NCBI GenBank assembly: GCA_027919835.1
Contig: JANVFP010000049.1
Coordinates: forward strand, 186,001-250,000
Length of the DNA: 64,000 nt
Source: Lentinula raphanica
Taxonomy: Eukaryota; Basidiomycota; Agaricomycetes; Agaricales; Omphalotaceae
Direction of reading: 5' to 3'
Shown here piece by piece: positions 44,062 through 55,334 of the stretch (the first letter of the stretch is position 1; the number at the start of each line of letters is the position of its first letter). The position numbers and the translations under genes were made by a program. The notes under the pieces were generated by a model, which saw only the letters and a list, made by a program, of their open reading frames with translations, was not told the DNA's origin and did no database searches.

Positions 44062-46269
44062 ATGCTCTACCTAACATCCGACAATTTTCCAATCTGTACG
44101 TCCGACTTTGTTGTTCAGTGACAATCCTTCACAACGCTGACCTTTTCTTCCTAGTCGTCCCATTCGGTGTAATTGGGTAAGCAACTCCCAACCCAACCAT
44201 CCTTAAAACTCAAGCCCATTTCCCCAGATTCTACCGCTACCTCTGGTACCTCATCCGCCTCGCCGCCAGCTTCGCCTACCGACCCATTCCTCTGCCCCTC
44301 CACCCAACCTACCTCGCCTCCGAAGACGTCACCATCATCGTCCCCACCATCGACGCCGGCTCCGAGTTCACACTCGCTGCCCAAACCTGGCTCCTCAACA
44401 ACCCCAAGGAAATCCTCATCATCACCGAGGAACGCATGCTTGCCCCTTTGCAAGAACTCGCCTCTTCCGTGGATCCGCAGAGGATTCGGGTGTTAACCGT
44501 CCCCTACGCGAATAAAAGACTGCAGATGGCAGAGGGGATCCGGAACACGACGACGGATATCATTGTGTTTGCGGACGACGATGCGATTTGGCCGGGGACG
44601 CTGTTGGAGTATGTGCTTGCGTGTTTTGAGGATCAGAGTGTTGGAGGGGTCGGGACGAGTCAGCGGGTGCAGCCTGTGGGTGAGAAGATGACAGTGTGGG
44701 AGGTCTTGGCGGCGTTCCGCCTGTCGATTCGAAATATAGAAATCGCGTGCTCGACGCACATCGATGGAGGTCTCCCCTGTCTCTCCGGACGCACTGCGGC
44801 CTATCGCACGATCATCCTCAAAGACCCCGAGTTCCTACATGGTTTCACGCATGATTACTGGTTGGGCAAGTACCAGTTGAACTCTGGGGACGACAAGTTT
44901 CTGACGAGATGGATGGTGAGTCACGGCTGGGGGACGTACGTGCAGTGTTGCAAGGAGGCGGAGTTACTGAGCACGATGAAGCCGAACTGGAGGTTCTTGA
45001 AGCAGGTGCTGAGGTGGACGAGGAATACGTGGAGGAGTGATTTGAGGAGTTTGTGGATGGAGAGGGGGATTTGGGTGAGGCATCCGTATGTGGCGTATAC
45101 CATGGTGGGTCTTTTCTTTCTTTTGAGGGTTGGAGGGTTTGACTTTGGAATAGGTCGATAAACTCTTCAACCCGTTCACGCTCCTCGCTGGTCCTTGTCT
45201 CGTCGCGTATTTGATATACAAGAGCACGTTCTCCACCGACGACGGTGGATATCATTTACCCTGGTGGTAAGCCCTAGCCCTTATCAACCCTTCCATCTTC
45301 TAGTCGCTAATCTGATTACCTTCTCCTAGGAACATCATCGCCTCCTACCTCGTCTGGCTCCTCGCCACCCGCACCGCCAAGCTCCTCCCCCACCTCTGGT
45401 ACCGCCCCCAAGACATCGTCTACGTCCCGGCGTTCATCGTGTTCGGGTACTATTTCGCGGTGATGAAGCTGTATGCGTTGTGTACGTTGCATGAGGTGAG
45501 TTTTATGGTTTATACGTTCGACGTTCATAGATCATACGTTATTCGGGTGGGATGCTTTTCTTTTCTTTTCGTTTCTCATTTCTGGTTTCTGGTTTCTCGT
45601 TTTTCGCTCTCTGCTCTTTACTAGCTTACTCCTCGCTCGTTCTTTCTCTTCCTATTTTTTCTTCTCTGGTCATGGTCGTGCTCTTCGAACGTTGTAACAT
45701 CGAAACCGTTTACTCATTCACTCATTCGATACATTTTGTTGTGTTCACAGACTGGATGGGGAACGAGAACGGGGATCGGGAATATTGCGGAGGCTACGGC
45801 TGCGATGGATAAGCAGGATGCGAACGCGAATTGTGTGAATGGAAGTGGCGGTAACGACAACAACAACAATAAGCACAACAACGGCAACAACGGCAATAAC
45901 AACAACAACAATACTGTCAACGCCCACACCTTGGGCACCTCGGGCACCATGAACGAGAAAACCCTCTCGTTCTCATTCTCACCCTCCTCCTCCTCGGTCA
46001 TGAAATCCGATTCGACCCATGTGTCGATGATGATGAAGAGAAGTGGGGGTGGAAGTGGGAGCGGGAGCGGGAGCGCTAGCGGAGGAGGAGGAACAGGAGT
46101 TGGAGGAGGATTAGCGATGGAAGTAAGGGGTGGAGGAATAGGAGGGACAGGGATAGACGGAAGGGGAGGAGGGGGAAGTATGGTCAGACGGGATCTGAGC
46201 GGAAGAAGTGTAAGTGCAAGCTCGAGCTCGAGGATGGATGTGATTGAGGAGAGTTTTCGGATGAGATGA
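44062..46269 (+). CDS. Type 2 glycosyltransferase, copy B (long Asn/Gly/Ser tail)
   Basis: Tandem paralogue of copy A with the same exon structure: 44062-44095, 44155-44176 (22 nt), 44228-45104, 45154-45266, 45330-45495, 45751-46269; about 576 residues. Exon 3 is the same length as in copy A and differs by only a few residues at protein level; silent differences are scattered through it. All GT2 motifs are intact. The tail after NIAEATAAMDKQDANAN is low in complexity: an Asn run from an AAC microsatellite (near 45860-45910), Ser/Phe part, Gly/Ser part and a final basic SGRSVSASSSSRMDVIEESFRMR (positions 155 onward of the last exon). Copy A lost this by replacement after the NDNN point. Copy B is likely the ancestral form. 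Confidence 0.93.
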
Positions 46270-47373
46270 GATGATTCATGTTGGCTTCAATGTGTGGTTT
46301 GTATGTCCCGGACACACCTCCTGTTTTTTCTTCGAACGGCAGGTCTAAATTATTCCCTCTCTTCTTCTTCTTGTCTGGACAGACGTTTTGTCGTCTCATC
46401 ATCAACCGTTCTGTTGTTCTGTTGTCCTGTTGTCCTGTCGTTCTTGGTCTCATACCCATCATTTCCAAATGTTTCTTGGACGGGCATACTGGATACTTCA
46501 TACTTATTACTGCACATATACCTCAAGCTCCAGGGCTTTCTTTGTTTCTTTGTTTCTTTGTTTCTTCCTTCCTTTCTGTTCTCATTCTCTCGTCGGGATC
46601 CAGGCACGTTTTTGTTATTCTTTCTTGATCTCTTTCTTGGCATCCATTGAAGCATCGAGCATTGACTTAGCATTAACCATTGTCGTTTATATACCCTTCA
46701 TTGTACTATTTAATCGCTATGAATATGATACACTGTACACTGTATCTTCTCTGGGTCAAAGTCAAATGATAAATCCGTTACCAGCAGTTGCAGTGTATCG
46801 AGTACAACTTCTGCACTCCTTGAAGTTTGTCAGTTTGAATACTTATGCTCTGTTGGATGAAAACATTCATTCAAACTTGAGCTTGAATTCTATTTATTAC
46901 AGTACAGAGAGTAAAGGGCTGTTGTTTGTCTTCTAACTAACAAAAACAGTTGCACTGGTAATCACCAAGCTCAGTCGAAGGACCTGCTCAGCTTTCCAAA
47001 ACTTCTTCCTAAATATAGCCCAACCTGAACCTCAGCCTATTTGTTCATTTCCCATTCATTGATACATCATACATCATTCACTGATTTGTCAAGAAAAAAT
47101 GCTAGAAGATCAGAAAAGGTTCAAAATATATTCAGAAAGTTTGTGGGATTACTTATTGACTCTTTATACTCAATAACATTGAGCCTACTATAATTTGATA
47201 GTAAGTACTGATAATGTCATAGTAATTCTGTTTTACTATTTAGTATCTGTACCTCTAACTTTATGAGTAATTGAAAACTACATCATACTTTCCTACAGGG
47301 GCCTATAATCAAATTGCAATATGAGATATTATACTCAAGTTTTTCTATCTATCTTTTCTGATTTCAATATTGC
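46270..47373. other. Intergenic region and left flank of the AT-rich island
   Basis: 46270-46670 is probable 3' UTR of copy B, pyrimidine-rich, with short CTGTTGT and TTTGTTTC repeats. 46700-47065 is the left member of a diverged direct repeat pair. From about 47065 the base composition drops to clearly AT-rich. No gene is supportable here. Confidence 0.55.
46700..47065 (+). repeat. Left direct repeat flanking the NACHT gene
   Basis: Collinear with 51295-51800 on the right: CACTGTACACTGTATC / CACTGTACGCTGTATC, GTCAAAGTCAAAT / GTCAAAGTCGAAT, GAATTCTAT.TATTACAGTACA / GAATTCTATCTTTTACAGTACA, TTGTCTTCTAA, ATCACC.AGCT, CCAACCT and AACCTCAGCCT. The right copy has extra blocks, so one side has suffered deletions. 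Confidence 0.7.
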
Positions 47374-50300
47374 TCAACATAAACTTTTCCAAAATTTTGA
47401 TTTCCAAGGTTGGCTAGGTTGAACATAGCTCCTCCGCATCATTGACTCATCTGCACCATATTTAATGAGAAGTCGAGCCATATCCTGGTGACCTCTTGAG
47501 ATGGCTAGTTGAAGTGGTGTTCCTCGATATTCATCACAAGCATTAATATCTGCACCATAATCAATGAGAAGCTCGATGATATCCTGAAAGTTGCAAGATG
47601 CAGCTATGTGAAGTGCTGTTCCAGAATATTTTCCATTAGCATTGACATTAGCACCATGATCAAGAAGAAGTTGCATAATGGTTTTATTATCTCGATGTGC
47701 TGCTGCGTGTAATGCTGTTCCATGCAATCCTATATTAGCATTGACATCAGCACCATGATCAAGAAGAAGTTGCAGAATGGTTTTATTATTTTGATCTGCT
47801 GCTGCATGTAATGCTGTTCCATAAGGTCCTCGAGCATTGACATTGGCATTATTTAGAAGAAGGAGCTCAACAGTATCCATGTGACCAGCCCCTGCTGCTT
47901 GTTGAAGTGCTCTTTGAGTCTCTTCTTCCTCTGACTTGAGATCTGCACCATATTTAAGAAGAAGTTTGATTATGTTATTGTGATTTGTGATTGCTGCTGT
48001 AAGCAATGCAATTCCAAATAATTCTTGATGAGCATTGGCTGGAACATGCTGCATACTGTATTCAAGGAAAATTTCAACAATATCCTCATGACCCATAGAT
48101 GTAGCATGAGTCAAACCCATTTTCAAATATTGAGTAAGTGTATCAATATCATTGATGTGATTCAAAGAGATTTCGAAAAAATGTTTATACCCATAGGTTG
48201 CCAGTGCTTGCTGAACTACATTATAAAATTGGCTTTTCTTAGTATTCATAATTGCACCTTGCTTCAGAAGAAGTTCAACAATATTTTTGTGATTTCTCTC
48301 GACTGCTTTTTCAAGCGCTGTTTCAAATTCTTCATTTTGAGCATTGACATTGACATTATTTTCAAGAAGAAGTTCAACAATATTCTTGTGACCTTCCTGT
48401 GCTGCCAATATAAATGCTGTATTGAGGTCATGCTCCTGAGGTTTGATAGCATTACATTGAAGAAGGATCTCAAGGATCTCTTTGTGACCATTATATCCTG
48501 TTCTTCTAAAAGCAAGGTTTGTTTGTTGGGCATTCAACTCTGCACCATGTTTGAGCAGAATTTCAACAATTCCTTTATGACCTTTATGTATTGCACATTC
48601 AATGGCTGTTTCTTCTAATCCTTGGGTTCTAAAATCTTGGGTTCTAAAACCTTGGGTTCTAAAATCTTGGGTTCTAAAATCTTGGGTTCTAAAACCTTGG
48701 GTTCTAAAATCTTGGGTTCTAAAATCTTGGGTTCTAAAATCTTGGGTTCTAAAATCTTGGGTTCTAAAATCTTGGGTTCTAAAACCTTTACTAAGAGCAT
48801 TGATATCTGCATCATACTTAAGAAGCAGCTCAACAACATCCCTGTGACCCATATATGCTGCTACATGCAATGGTGTTCCTACATCTTTTCCTACTGCATT
48901 TAGATCTACTTGATTACATGAGAATTATTTTATAATAATTTATTCTCAAAAAACATACCTGCTTTGAGGTTATCTTGTTGTTTATATATTTCATTGTTTA
49001 AGAGTTTCTGAGCACTTTGGTACAAATCAAAAAATGCAACAATATGTAAAGCATTACAGTCTTGAAAGATTTTCCAATTTGCCTCCCTTTTAGGATAGTG
49101 ATAAGTCTTTTTCCAACTGAGAAATGATTCTGAACTTGTGTTCAAAAACTTTTGAACAAGTTCCATTGTGGTTTCATCTGAAACTCTTGCTTTCTCATTA
49201 TAGAGACTATGTTGTGTCCAATGATATATTGCATATCTTCCAAATGACTTCCACATGGAAGGTTTGAATTGAGAAGGTTTGAATTCATCATAGTCATAGT
49301 GAAGAAGATATATGAGACACATTTGAGTCATAACATCATGTGCCAAATGTGCATTAAGATTGAGCACTCTTTTGTTATGATCATCTTCCTGACTTTGAAG
49401 TAAAAACTCCTTTACAGAAGCATGTGCAAACTGAACTATATTGTGACTATCAACAGTTATCAAAGTGCTATCAACAATTGTTTCAATTTCAGTTAACAAT
49501 TCAGTGTTGCTTGCCACTGTTTGTGACTTTAGATTAATTGAAAGCAAAGTTCCAACTTGATCTTTATACAGAGGCTCAAAGGAATATAGTAGCCATATAA
49601 CAAGATGATATATATGCTCAATATTATATTCACTGTTATGATCTTCAATAATTTTGACATATGTATCTCTCAAATTTCTTGGTAATGTATCCAATACTTT
49701 TTCAATATCTTGTGAAACAGCACATTTGTTTATTGCCTGTAGTTGACACTCAATGTATCGGAATCTATAATATGATATCTCAGCAAAGAATCTAATCTGT
49801 AAGCTGTGAAACTTACCCTCCATCTGCCTTTTCCAATAATTTGTTCCTAACTTCAATTTCCAAGCTTGGATTCTTGAATTTCAAATGCATTTGATTCTTC
49901 ACAAAGATAGCAATATCTTCTTTGATTGAGTTATGGCCACTCAAGAAAGTTGTAAAGCATGCAAGAGCTTCAGGTGGATGATTTCGGCTTGAAATTATGA
50001 TTTTGAGCCAAGAAAAGTGGGACATCTCCCTTATGAACTCCAGGACCGAATAAAAATGTTGAGACTCTTTACATTCATCAAGAGCATCAATTATTATATA
50101 AACTTGATGCTTCTGTTGAAACAGATCTCTGATTATTTCTTTCAGAGTATCCAGAAGCTGAATATCAGTTGGCTTCAAATAGGAAAGCCCATGCTTTGAT
50201 GATTGAAACAAATTCCTCAAGGCAGGATGGATCTTGTGATCCTGAGCACCCAACTGCAACATGAGGAATAACAACATTCCTTGATAACTTGTTTTTGATC

Positions 50301-51025
50301 CAGTAGTGTCACAGGTATCAAAGTAGTGATAGACTACAAAACTTGCAGAAGTTGTATCTTCAAGGTTCTTGATAATATAGGTGCTAGAAGAAAATCAATA
50401 TATATTTCATAATTTAATATACTGATGAATTTGTCAACTCACATTAGAAAAGTTTTCCCTGATCCAGCTACAATACAAAAATAAGCTTTTCTTTATCATA
50501 GAAAGTTAGCTATGCTATATTACCTTTTCCTTGAATCCACCAGATACCTGCTTTCTTCATCCCTTTGAAATAAGCTAAATCCTCCAGAATCCATTGACTG
50601 GTACCAATGACTCTTTTATTGAAAGCTGTTGTCAAATTGATAGAACAATCTGGAGCAGCAAGCCATTTTAAGATTTCTTTTTTCTCTTCTTCTTCATCAT
50701 TTGAATGATCTGGATATAGCTCACTATGAGAAAGAGACTAATGTTAGTAATTTTGTAGATTCACTCACAGTTGTGGTTTGTATAGTTGATGGTCTCTGCT
50801 GCATTGAATATTCCTCCATGAATGCTGAAATCATTTGCATTGTTGAAATTGCCAATGCTGTTGCAAGCAAATTTAGGAACAGCATCAACACTACTTAGTC
50901 TTAGCCCATTTCAAAAATTTTACCTTTCTGCATGCTGATTGCTAGAATAGCTACGGATAGTGTTTACTAGAAATAGGACATGATAGAAAAGTCATTCACC
51001 TTTGGATTTCAGTTTGATAGCTCAT
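47374..51025 (-). CDS. NACHT NTPase with ankyrin repeats (fungal NLR-like)
   Basis: STAND-type signalling protein, a class linked in fungi to non-self recognition and programmed cell death. The last exon (about 48910-47374) codes for about 14 ankyrin repeats. Upstream exons code for a NACHT module: Walker A GKAGSGKTFL (split by an intron after GK), Walker B VYIIIDALDEC, sensor IISSRN, then KADGGFRYIECQLQAINKC and DTLPRNLRDTYVKI. The N-terminal exons (51025-51000, 50941-50924, 50857-50769) give MSYQTEIQ, a Gly/Asn region (IGNFNNANDFSIHGGIFNAA) common in Agaricomycete NACHT proteins. Joining 50769 to the next exon (50723-50524) leaves a one-base phase mismatch. An 11-copy 15-bp minisatellite lies between two ankyrin repeats. 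The gene is far more AT-rich than its neighbours. Confidence 0.85.
48621..48785 (-). repeat. 15-bp coding minisatellite, 11 units, FRTQ(D/G)
   Basis: Eleven exact-length units CTTGGGTTCTAAAAT or ...AAAAC in tandem, on the reverse strand coding for FRTQD or FRTQG. Units differ essentially only at the T/C that decides Asp or Gly. Fifteen bases keep the frame, so copy number can change without breaking the protein. The array sits in the loop between ankyrin repeats (after DADINALSK, before GLEETAIECAIHKGH), where relatives have only a few residues. Confidence 0.95.
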
Positions 51026-51294
51026 TGAGGTTGATATGTCAAAGTTGAAAGTATTGATGGGCAAAAAGGTTGAAGTGCAATCAAGCATGGTAGGACCTAG
51101 GTCTTTATATAAGGAATGTAATGTGTTATGTAATGTTTCCTCTAAACACTGCAATCTGATGCAATTGATATTTTGAATTGGATTCTGTTTGAGCCAAATT
51201 ACTGGAAAGAGTGTCCATTGGGCAGTGCATGGCCGATTCACATGGCAAGATGTCAGAAGCAATCTCATCAATGAATGCTGTTGACTCCTGGATT

Positions 51295-51800
51295 GTACAC
51301 TGTACGCTGTATCTCATTGTAACGCCCATGGAATCTCACTTAGTAATCACCATTAAAAGATATTATTTGCACATATTGATACTTTAGTTCTTCCTTTGTT
51401 TTGACCATTACACGCTCAATATAACTTGTCGTGTTCATCGTCTGAACTTAAGCAAGACTCGCCTCCATACGAGGCATCCACCTTATACTCATCCTTGTCA
51501 AAGTCGAATTTGTTCTCAGTAATCGACTTCTCACGGTGTTGTAACTCTCGAGCTCCTTGTCAATCTGGAATCTGGATATGCTTTGTTCGATCAAGACATT
51601 TGTTACATGAAAAACTTGGGGGAATTCTATCTTTTACAGTACACCATACAGAGACTCTGAGAAGGGGCTCTTGTTGTCTTCTAAAGATGAACGTAACCGA
51701 TATGATCACCGAGCTGAATTAAAGGACCCGCTCCTTTTTCTTCCCCAACCCCACCCAACCTCAGCCTCGGCCTCTTCATTTATTCATTCGACCTTCATCA
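51295..51800 (+). repeat. Right direct repeat flanking the NACHT gene
   Basis: Partner of 46700-47065. It extends to the very end of the DUF2470-type gene (stop at 51784), so the right copy is probably the original location and the left copy the derived one. Confidence 0.65.
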
Positions 51801-53022
51801 CAGACTCAATCCTCGCATCCTGTATCCTCTTCCTCAGATCCCTCCAAATATGATATCCACAAACGAGTGTTGCACATACATACGCAGCCTGTGAGGAGAA
51901 ACCACGAAACATGAATGAAGCTCGTTAGTTGGGTTCGGAGTCAGAATCAGAGTGGAAGCGTAGGTTGTAACCCCCAAAAAACACCACCGAAGAAACAACA
52001 GAAACAAAGAGAACAGTTCAAAGAAAGAACCAAAACGAAAACGAGGAAACAAAGAAACAAAAATGAAAACGATCCGCGAGTCCACTTACCCCAACCCCGA
52101 AACCCGTCCCATGTCTCCGACACAAGGACGCGGTATACATCGCCTCGAGTACGTGTCCTACATTGACACTCCAGAAGAGGTAGTATCCAATCGAGGGTAC
52201 CCAGGGACCGAGGTACGGAGTTTGCGTGAGGAGGCGGGCTGGGAGGGTAATCATACTTAGAATACTTGAGATACTTGAGATACTGGACGCGCTTGAAGGG
52301 TTGGACGAGTTGTACAAAGGAGCATAGGCCAAGTATACCAGGATAGGGTACACGACGAAGATAACGGGGAGAGCTGACCGGGGGAAGTGGAATGTGCCGA
52401 TTTTGGGTGTTTTGATCTGTGAGCAAGGATGAGGACAGCGTGAGAAGGAGAGATTAGAAAGTGAGGGCCAGGGCGAGGGGAAGTTTGGGGGAGAAGGGAA
52501 GGTGGAAATAACAACAGTATACGCACCATACCCAACCCCTCCTGCGCGATTGCCTTCATCTCCAACAACCTCGGTTTAACATCATCGTATCCGCTCAACG
52601 GAGGATCTATCGCCACCCGTACGTCTTTGCTGGATCCGTTTTTGAGTTTACAGGTTAGTGTCATGCCCTGTGGGGTTGTTTAGGATTGATATTGAGCAGA
52701 ACGAAAGAGTGAATGAAGGCGATGGTGAACGCGTAACGCGGAACGTTCAACGTTGCAACGTTTAACACGAGTTTGACTCCAAATTCCCAAGCGAGTATCA
52801 TTATGCGCACAGAAGCACGTAGACGCAGAGGCGCATGAAGCACATAAAGTACATAGGCAGAACACACACCTTGGTATCAATCCCGGCCATCTCAGCACTC
52901 AACACAGGCTCTGTAACCTTCCCGTACCATTTCGCATAGGCGACGAGTGTGTCGGGGTGGCTGGACATGTACATCCGGAGGAATCCGGATTTCTCTGCTA
53001 CAGGGTCTGTACTGGTAGACAT
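51784..53022 (-). CDS. DUF2470-domain membrane protein
   Basis: Exons: 53022-52870, 52667-52527, 52416-52090, 51888-51784; about 241 residues. Residues 13-105 match the DUF2470 type (haem-oxygenase/pyridoxamine-oxidase-like split barrel accessory): FLRMYMSSHPDTLVAYAKWY, AEMAGIDTKGMTLTCKL, DPPLSGYDDVKPRLLEMKAIAQEG. The second half has three hydrophobic segments (LPVIFVVYPILVYLAYAPL; SIGYYLFWSVNVGHVLEAMY; AAYVCATLVCGYHIW) and a basic C-terminal end, a layout seen in fungal members. Introns are unusually long for the window (about 200, 110 and 201 nt). Its role is unknown. Confidence 0.85.
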
Positions 53023-53399
53023 CGTTGTGAGGGTGTTGGTGAGGTTGGTGCGGCTGGTGTTGGTGTTTGTTGGTTGTTGGTGTGAGTGGCAGTCTACGTG
53101 CGTGGTTCCTATCGTTCAGCTGCTGTTGCTGACTAAAAGATATAGGTAGATGAAGAGTTTCGACGATGATGCGCCCTCGAACGGTTGAGCTCAGGTCTTC
53201 CTTTGCACGAAGAAGGGTAGAGTCAAGAGTCAAGAGAAAACTGGCAATGGCCTCCTGAGAGAGCTCAGAGAATCGATTCAATCCATTACCAAGGACACGC
53301 GTGTACGGTTCCGGGTTAAGTGGGTTTTCAAATTTCCCCGGTTCCGGTTCGGGTATGAGCTCGGGCCGAGTTTGGAGGATCGGCAAATGTGTTAGGCAG

Positions 53400-54700
53400 G
53401 CAGCTCAGTGGCACTCAACGTTCACGCTCACCACCACCTGCTCAGAACCGCGTCACGGTCCATCATCAAGCTCAAGTATCGAACCCGTGCAGAACTACAA
53501 CTTGGCACTCTTGGACTGCCCCTGCTGACCATGGTCCATGTTCTACACTCAAAGACGCGATATGTCGCGTCCATTCCATCAACAGAGTTCTTCAAGTTGT
53601 TGTTAATTTTCCGTCAATGGTCAAAAATTCTCAATAACGCCTTCATCGATGCATCATGAGGAGCCCTTTTCACTGCTCAAGGTTCCTCGACGGCCCGCAA
53701 GAAGTCCACAGCATCAGGACTCTCGTCAAAAACTCGGATTGGAAGATTCTTACTAGACACAACGCTGGCTTCCTTCGTTGATCTGATTCGAGCCCTAGAA
53801 ACGAGACTCTGAACTTTAGCTTTGAAGCCGAGTCGAAGGAATTTCTGGCGAAACAAAGATTGAACTCGTCTCTCGGTATTCCGTGCTTTCTGCAAGTCTA
53901 TAGGAGTCTACAACGCTCACCTATCCCCTTCTATCAACTTTTCATACAGGTCCTGCAGCGGCATGCAGCATTTCAACTTTCACAACACTCAGTGGCACTC
54001 AACAACGAGAATTGTTCATGTTCACGTTCAACCCACCTGTTCGCGGTCCATCAAGCTCAAGCATCAAATTCCGTGCAAACTGAAAACCTTGGCATTCAAG
54101 TCCTCAGTACTCATGACTCGGAACTGCCCCCTGCTGACCATGTCATTGTCTCTTCGTTGCAGGCGCGATATGTCGCGTCCGTCCCATCATGATCAACGAG
54201 TTTTTTGTTGACGATTTTCCGTTAATAATTAAGGAAGGTCAATCCTCAATACGCCTTCATTATGAGGATCCTTCAACTACTTACCCTTTTCGTATAGATT
54301 CTTCGACGGCCCGCAGGAAGAGGGCAAGAAGTCCACTAGCATTAGGAAGGATTCCAGGACCCCTCGTCAAAAACTCGGACTGGGAGATTTTAGTTCAACG
54401 CTGCAGCTTCTTTGGTTTAATCTAGTTCGGGCCCTAGAAACGGGACATTGGACTTGTATCATCTTCCGTGATCATGAGCTTGACCAAGGTCACCTCCCGA
54501 CCTCATCTGCCAAGTCAACGTTCACTTTGAATGCTATAGGTCCATCGACGGCCCGCAAGAAGTCCACAGCATTGTGACCCTCGTCAAAAACTCGGTTGGA
54601 AGATCTTCGTTTCCTTCTTTTATAATCACAGAATGAACGCTGCTTCTAAACTGGATAATATAGTTCGAACCCTAGAAATGGGACTGCCAAGTCGCAAAAA
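53400..54700 (+). repeat. Three diverged copies of a non-coding repeat
   Basis: Units at about 53403-53830, 53987-54450 and 54545-54690 (3' part only) share GTGGCACTCAAC, GGTCCATCA..AAGCTCAAG, CTGCTGACCATG, GCGATATGTCGCGTCC, TCGACGGCCCGCAAGAAG, CTCGTCAAAAACTCGG and GCCCTAGAAACGGGAC. Spacing is about 590 bp then 245 bp. Short frames inside are not conserved between units. It may be a decayed mobile element or a tandem satellite. No gene is supportable from 53023 to 55334 apart from this. Confidence 0.7.
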
Positions 54701-55334
54701 ATCTTCTGGTTACCACAAAATGAAAAGTGGTGAGGCTTGCTCGACAGGTTTTTTGAGGGGCGTTAAGTACCGAGTCCTCTTCGGAGTGAGCCTCGAGCTC
54801 TAGTACTAAGTTCACCTCGCGCCAACTTGAACCTCAGGCCTCATCTTCTAAGACCGTAACGTGCGCACGTTGGCCTTGATTTTCTCCGTCTCCTACGAAT
54901 ACTGGATTGCCAAGACTTACCTTCCAATGTATACTTCATTTTAATCCTCTTCCACGTTAATCTATCACGAACATTCATAGACCTTCCTGCGGTTAGCAGG
55001 AAGTCTTGGCGAAACCCAACACCTGGTACTGTAGCACACTCCTGTGTGTACCATCTTGTACCATCCTGTACCGTCCCGCTCGAATCCTTTCACTTCGACA
55101 TTCATTAGAAGTCATTAGGACGGTCCGCCTAGCATCCCAGCATCTCCCTTCCTTCCCCTTCTCCATCGTACCGCCCAACAAACTGTGTTGGCTAGCCCAC
55201 CATGGCTCCGAAGGATTACCGCGAATTGTCCTGTTCTACCCTCAGCGGCTGTCTTGGAGGGGTATAAAACATTCTCTGTTTCTCAGATGCTCGTCAGTCT
55301 TCACAAGTAACAAGTTGGTAGGACTTGGGAAGCA

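Noticed and set aside
48621..48785. CRISPR-like array
   Set aside because: The units are contiguous without spacers, lie inside a coding exon, and the genome is eukaryotic.
48602..48903. Open frames on the other strand and frames over the minisatellite (WVLKS, LGSKI, ILEPK repeats)
   Set aside because: A 15-bp repeat without stops opens several frames by itself. Only the FRTQ frame continues into ankyrin repeats.
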